Of a DNA stretch of 64,000 nucleotides, positions 61,118-64,000 are shown in pieces. This DNA is from Caldisericota bacterium (lineage in GTDB: Bacteria; Caldisericota; JANLFM01): positions 186,001-250,000 of the forward strand of contig JANLFL010000002.1 in the NCBI GenBank assembly GCA_024655965.1, in the 5' to 3' direction. The position numbers and the translations under genes are program-made. The notes under the pieces are model-generated. The model worked only from the letters and a program-made list of their open reading frames with translations, was not told where the DNA came from and made no database searches. The first letter of the stretch is position 1, and each line of letters starts with the position of its first letter.

Positions 61118-62161
61118 ATGGAGTTAAACAGATTGATTGAGGACTTACTTTCCCAAACCTGTCCCCCAATTCGCTACCGAATAAAAAAAGAGATCCTGGG
61201 AGGGGACCCCAATTTGGGGGAGATGAAGAAACTTCAGAGGGAGGTCCTTAAGGACCCCCTCGTTTCCAGAAACATTGGCCTATTCCGCCCTGAGGGTTTC
61301 TCTGGTTCCCATTTCCATTCCCAGGGGGCAAAATCCGGGGAGGAAGCCCTGGAGGTAGCCCTGCGAATTCTCTTCGAGAAGGGGGTGGAATTTCACATTC
61401 CCGAACTTCAAAAAGCCCTTTCCCACCTTGAGGAAGGGCCCCCATTTTATGACAAGGAGATCCACCGTATTGGAGGCTTCCTCGATAAATCGGGCCTCGG
61501 GGGTTCTTCCCTGATCCGGGCTTACCTCCTCTCTCGCGGGGGAAGGGAAAGTTCACCACTGGTAAAGGAGGAAATTCGAAAGGTCCTCGAGACCTTCCGA
61601 TTCCTGAAGGGGGTAAAGGATCTCGGGGAGGTGTGCCAGGAGTATCGGGGGAAGCTCGTCTTCAAGCCCGGAGCACTCTGGCCCGGTATTTACCACTTTC
61701 GACTTCTGGCTTTCAATCCCTCCTGGGCAAGCTCTGAGAATTTAGAGCTGGTTTCCCAGGCAATAGAAAACTTGATCGACCTTGGCCCGAGCCCCTTCAT
61801 TTATCTGAAGGTCGGATCTCAACTTGTGGCTCCCCCTACGGTTTTCGCCCTCGAGCTTACCCCCGATTTGGAGGACCTTGAAGAACAGGAGTGGGGGCAG
61901 TGGTTCGAACGAATGGAGCTCCTTTCCCGGATGGGAATCGTTAGCCTGGTTCCAGCACTAGAGGAACAAAGGGAGAGGCTTTCCAGGATCCTCCAGGAGG
62001 GATACCCCGCCTTCAAAGAATTCAAATCCAACCGTTTCTGGACTTACTGGTCTGCCTACTCCGGCCTAGCCCTTGAGCCTTCCTGGGCATTTCAGGAAGC
62101 AAGGACCCGGGACGTCCTCTTCCGCTCCCTCCTCGTCCTCCATTATTCCCGGACCAGGTAG
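61118..62161 (+). CDS. Hypothetical helical protein, possibly alpha-toroid
   Basis: 347 aa with no recognised family. Regular helices recur (PIRYRIKKEILGG, LQREVLKDPLVSRNIGLFRPEGFSG, EEALEVALRILFEKGVE). The layout is like proteins with terpenoid-cyclase-like alpha/alpha barrels of unknown role, but no catalytic motif is visible. No signal peptide. AAGGAGG precedes the ATG. A long leader gap upstream may be regulatory. Confidence 0.6.
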   Translation: MELNRLIEDLLSQTCPPIRYRIKKEILGGDPNLGEMKKLQREVLKDPLVSRNIGLFRPEGFSGSHFHSQGAKSGEEALEVALRILFEKGVEFHIPELQKALSHLEEGPPFYDKEIHRIGGFLDKSGLGGSSLIRAYLLSRGGRESSPLVKEEIRKVLETFRFLKGVKDLGEVCQEYRGKLVFKPGALWPGIYHFRLLAFNPSWASSENLELVSQAIENLIDLGPSPFIYLKVGSQLVAPPTVFALELTPDLEDLEEQEWGQWFERMELLSRMGIVSLVPALEEQRERLSRILQEGYPAFKEFKSNRFWTYWSAYSGLALEPSWAFQEARTRDVLFRSLLVLHYSRTR

Positions 62162-62262
62162 ACTGACTTTTTCGTAAATTACAAAAAAAGAATATTTCAG
62201 TTTGGGGTCTTCCAATTGGGAGGGTCATTTTTTTAAAATTGCGGAAAAACCGGAGGGAACCG

Positions 62263-62964
62263 ATGAGGAAAATCATAATCGAAGAAGGGGTCTTTCAGAT
62301 ATTTCCCAATTTTAAAAGGGGGCTGGTAATCGTCAGTGATATGAAAAACGAGGGCTCCAATCCCGAAATCGAGGAACTTCTGGAAAATCAGAGGGTTATC
62401 AGGCAAGGCTGCCCCCTTGACCGCGAGGAGATAACCGCCTGGGAGGAGATGCACCGAAGGTTCGGTTCAAACCCCAATAAATTTCCCCCTTCAATCAAAT
62501 CCTTGATCAAAAGGGCACAGAGAGGGGATCGAATTCCCTTCGTTAACTCCGTGGTAGCCCTCTTCAATTACATTTCTTTAAAGTACCTCCTTCCCTGCGG
62601 GGGAGACGATCTGGACAAAATCCAGGGGAACCTCCGCCTGGGAATCGCCACCGGAGAGGAGGAGTTCGTCCCCCTGGGGGGTTGGGAAATCGAGCATCCC
62701 GTACCCGGAGAGATCATATATTATGACGACCTGTCAAAAAGGGTGATGTGCCGGAAGTGGAACTGGAGAAACGGGGATTTTTCCAAAATTCTGGAAAGCA
62801 CAAGGAGGGTGGTCATTAATGTGGACGGGGCAGAAACAGTACCTGAAAAAAGGGTCATTGAAGCTCGGGATGAACTTGCTGACCTCTTGAGCAAGCACTG
62901 TTCAGCAACATTGACCACCGACCTTTTAAACGCTGGAAATAGGGAGATCATCTTAGAGATTTGA
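62263..62964 (+). CDS. B3/B4 tRNA-editing-domain-like protein
   Basis: The 233-aa protein matches the B3_4 domain that phenylalanyl-tRNA synthetase beta uses for editing, as found in stand-alone form: WEEMHRRFGSNPNKFPPSIKSLIKR, PFVNSVVALFNYISLKYLLPCGGDDLDKI, and GEIIYYDDLSKRVMCRKWNWR. It may deacylate misacylated tRNA or bind an aminoacyl group. CGGAGGG before ATG 62263 decides the start. Confidence 0.85.
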   Translation: MRKIIIEEGVFQIFPNFKRGLVIVSDMKNEGSNPEIEELLENQRVIRQGCPLDREEITAWEEMHRRFGSNPNKFPPSIKSLIKRAQRGDRIPFVNSVVALFNYISLKYLLPCGGDDLDKIQGNLRLGIATGEEEFVPLGGWEIEHPVPGEIIYYDDLSKRVMCRKWNWRNGDFSKILESTRRVVINVDGAETVPEKRVIEARDELADLLSKHCSATLTTDLLNAGNREIILEI

Positions 62965-63034
62965 TTTTTTGACATGCCCTGCTTGCTCCTCCATACTCAA
63001 GTCAAACAAGGCCAAAAGGCTAAGGAGGAAAAGG

Positions 63035-63733
63035 GTGAAAAATTTTATCCTGGGCGGTCTTCTTTGTTTGCTGGTCCTCTCCATTGGGGCTTCGGTTTCC
63101 GCTTCGACCGAGCGAACTATTGAGCTGACCATTGACAGTAAAACCATGCTCGTTGATGGAAGCCCGGTGGAGATGGATGTTGCCCCGTTCATCAAGGAGG
63201 GGCGGACCTTCGTCCCCCTCCGTTTTGTTTCCGAGCAACTGGGTGCCAACGTTGCCTGGACTTCAAGAGAGGACGGGACCACGGAAAAGGTGTTCGTTAA
63301 AATGACGATATCGGAGCCCCCTCCATCCCCCTCGCCATCCTCCCCCACCGAACCGGAAGCCATCGTAGGGAAGGTCTCCTCACAGGGAGCGGAATTGACA
63401 GTTGTTTCAGTGACGGAGCATTCCAAAATAGGAATTTGGGTTCCCCAAAATGAGGGGGACATTTTTCTAAACGTGGAAGTAATTCTGAAAAATATCTCCC
63501 GGGAAAAAATCCAGGGGAACTCCCTTTACTTCAGCTTAAAGGATAAAGATGGGATCTCTTATGGCCATTCCATCGCCTCACTTGAGCCCCACTTTCCCCT
63601 GGGAGATATTCTTCCGGGGCAAAAAGCCCAAGGGAACATAACCTTCATCGTCCCAAAAACTGCCAGTGGTTTTGTTTTAAGTTTTCAGGATTTCCTACTA
63701 TCGGAACCCATATCCCTCCAACTGGGGCTTTAA
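63035..63733 (+). CDS. Secreted protein: copper-amine-oxidase-like N-domain plus DUF4352-like domain
   Basis: A signal peptide (FILGGLLCLLVLSIGASVSA) is followed by a PF07833-type stalk domain (TMLVDGSPVEM...GRTFVPLRFVSEQLGANVAW), a Pro/Ser linker, and a beta-sandwich of DUF4352 type (DIFLNVEVILKNISREKIQGN ... LPGQKAQGNITFIVP). AAGGAGG six bases before GTG 63035 replaces the track start. It shares its N-domain with the chagasin-like protein. Function unknown. Confidence 0.8.
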   Translation: MKNFILGGLLCLLVLSIGASVSASTERTIELTIDSKTMLVDGSPVEMDVAPFIKEGRTFVPLRFVSEQLGANVAWTSREDGTTEKVFVKMTISEPPPSPSPSSPTEPEAIVGKVSSQGAELTVVSVTEHSKIGIWVPQNEGDIFLNVEVILKNISREKIQGNSLYFSLKDKDGISYGHSIASLEPHFPLGDILPGQKAQGNITFIVPKTASGFVLSFQDFLLSEPISLQLGL

Positions 63734-63752
63734 ATATCCAGAGGAACCCCCC

Positions 63753-64000
63753 TTATAACCTCAATTTCCCAAAGCCCCTTCTTTTAAACTGAAGCTGCAT
63801 GGTCAAAACCCTGTCCGAGGAGAATATCCGGGAAGCGATGTACACCAGAACCGCGAAGACCACGAACATGTATAGGATACCGAACAGAATCGGGGTATAA
63901 CTCCCCAGGAGGATGTTCTGCGTTGCCAGGAAGGGGTGGGAGAAGGGAATGATCCAGATTAAGGCCTTTGCGGGAAGGGAAAGGGTATTGAAATCGGAAA
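63753..64000 (-). CDS. ABC-2 type permease, C-terminal part (runs off window)
   Basis: Reading the minus strand from the window edge gives an open frame ending at 63753. It contains LPAKALIWIIPFSHPFLATQ, then LLGSYTPILFGILYMFVVF and a basic tail (QLQFKRRGFGKLRL). The SHP motif and the final TM helix with a cytosolic basic end match NatB/YhaP-type ABC exporter permeases. The start and ATPase partner lie beyond the window. It is not in the ORF track. Confidence 0.75.
   Translation of the reverse strand, partial: SDFNTLSLPAKALIWIIPFSHPFLATQNILLGSYTPILFGILYMFVVFAVLVYIASRIFSSDRVLTMQLQFKRRGFGKLRL

Noticed and set aside
1-64000. CRISPR array, IS element or prophage
   Set aside because: No regularly spaced direct repeats, transposase, integrase or phage structural gene was seen.

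Overview
The window is a gene-dense bacterial chromosome segment of moderate GC content. The cargo fits an anaerobic, probably thermophilic bacterium with Gram-positive-type regulation. There is a tungsten/molybdenum aldehyde:ferredoxin oxidoreductase (AOR), a rubredoxin with a rubredoxin-reductase-like flavoprotein, several ferredoxins, a Dps-like ferritin, a bifunctional PGI/PMI and a stand-alone TrpB2. Regulation includes a T-box riboswitch, a Bacillus-type LexA box and TTGACA/TATAAT promoters. SLH domains and lipoproteins are present. I cannot fix the phylum from this sequence; Bacillota, an actinobacterial side branch or a candidate lineage are all possible. No phage, IS element, CRISPR array or rRNA was seen. 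Genes are tightly packed, with ATGA/TTGA/GTGA couplings and several convergent genes that overlap in their coding ends.

Layout. 0-9.6 kb: XdhC tail, SLH/beta-propeller surface protein, radical SAM/SPASM protein, a degenerate AbiEii-like protein, a rubredoxin missing from the ORF track with its reductase, PhzF, and an HD/nitroreductase/TPR operon. 9.6-16.4 kb: tRNA-Gln(CUG), arsenate-reductase-like phosphatase, a Trp T-box controlling trpB2 plus a ParB/SerK-like gene, an ECF S component with NikR, CsaA, an ArsR/Hdr-like/ferredoxin operon, and a Nudix hydrolase. 16.5-20.9 kb: dnaE-dinB operon behind a perfect LexA box. 20.9-29.1 kb: sugar cassette (PGI/PMI, ROK kinase, MFS, GH36, PfkB, GH1), interrupted by a ferritin gene on the other strand. 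29.2-39.1 kb: ZIP transporter, ketopantoate-reductase-like protein, cyclophilin lipoprotein, Spy-like protein, DUF355, orphan Phd with a degenerate MocA-like protein, CPBP protease, and an HD-GYP/FucI-like/MFS operon. 39.2-47.7 kb: pseudo-S2P/PDZ/Lon fusion, unknown membrane and secreted proteins, DrrAB-type ABC exporter, proton P-type ATPase. 47.8-54.9 kb: a chimeric kinase/aldolase relic, TetR with a class III aminotransferase, Mrp, a lipoprotein, a THEP1-type NTPase and a MASE3 histidine kinase. 54.9-64 kb: MoaD-like protein with AOR, Fpg, DUF488, secreted proteins (one with tandem chagasin-like domains), an alkyltransferase-like protein, a B3/B4 protein, and an ABC permease running off the edge.

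The most coherent signals are: (i) tryptophan control by a UGG-specifier T-box over TrpB2 and a possible serine-kinase-like partner; (ii) an SOS-driven two-gene mutagenic polymerase operon; (iii) a pseudo-site-2-protease fused to a Lon-type serine protease; (iv) an ArsR with a thiolate sensor motif heading an Fe-S operon; and (v) several decayed or catalytically dead genes (response regulator, fucose-type kinase/aldolase, AbiEii, MocA). Family assignments come from reading motifs; no database search was run.
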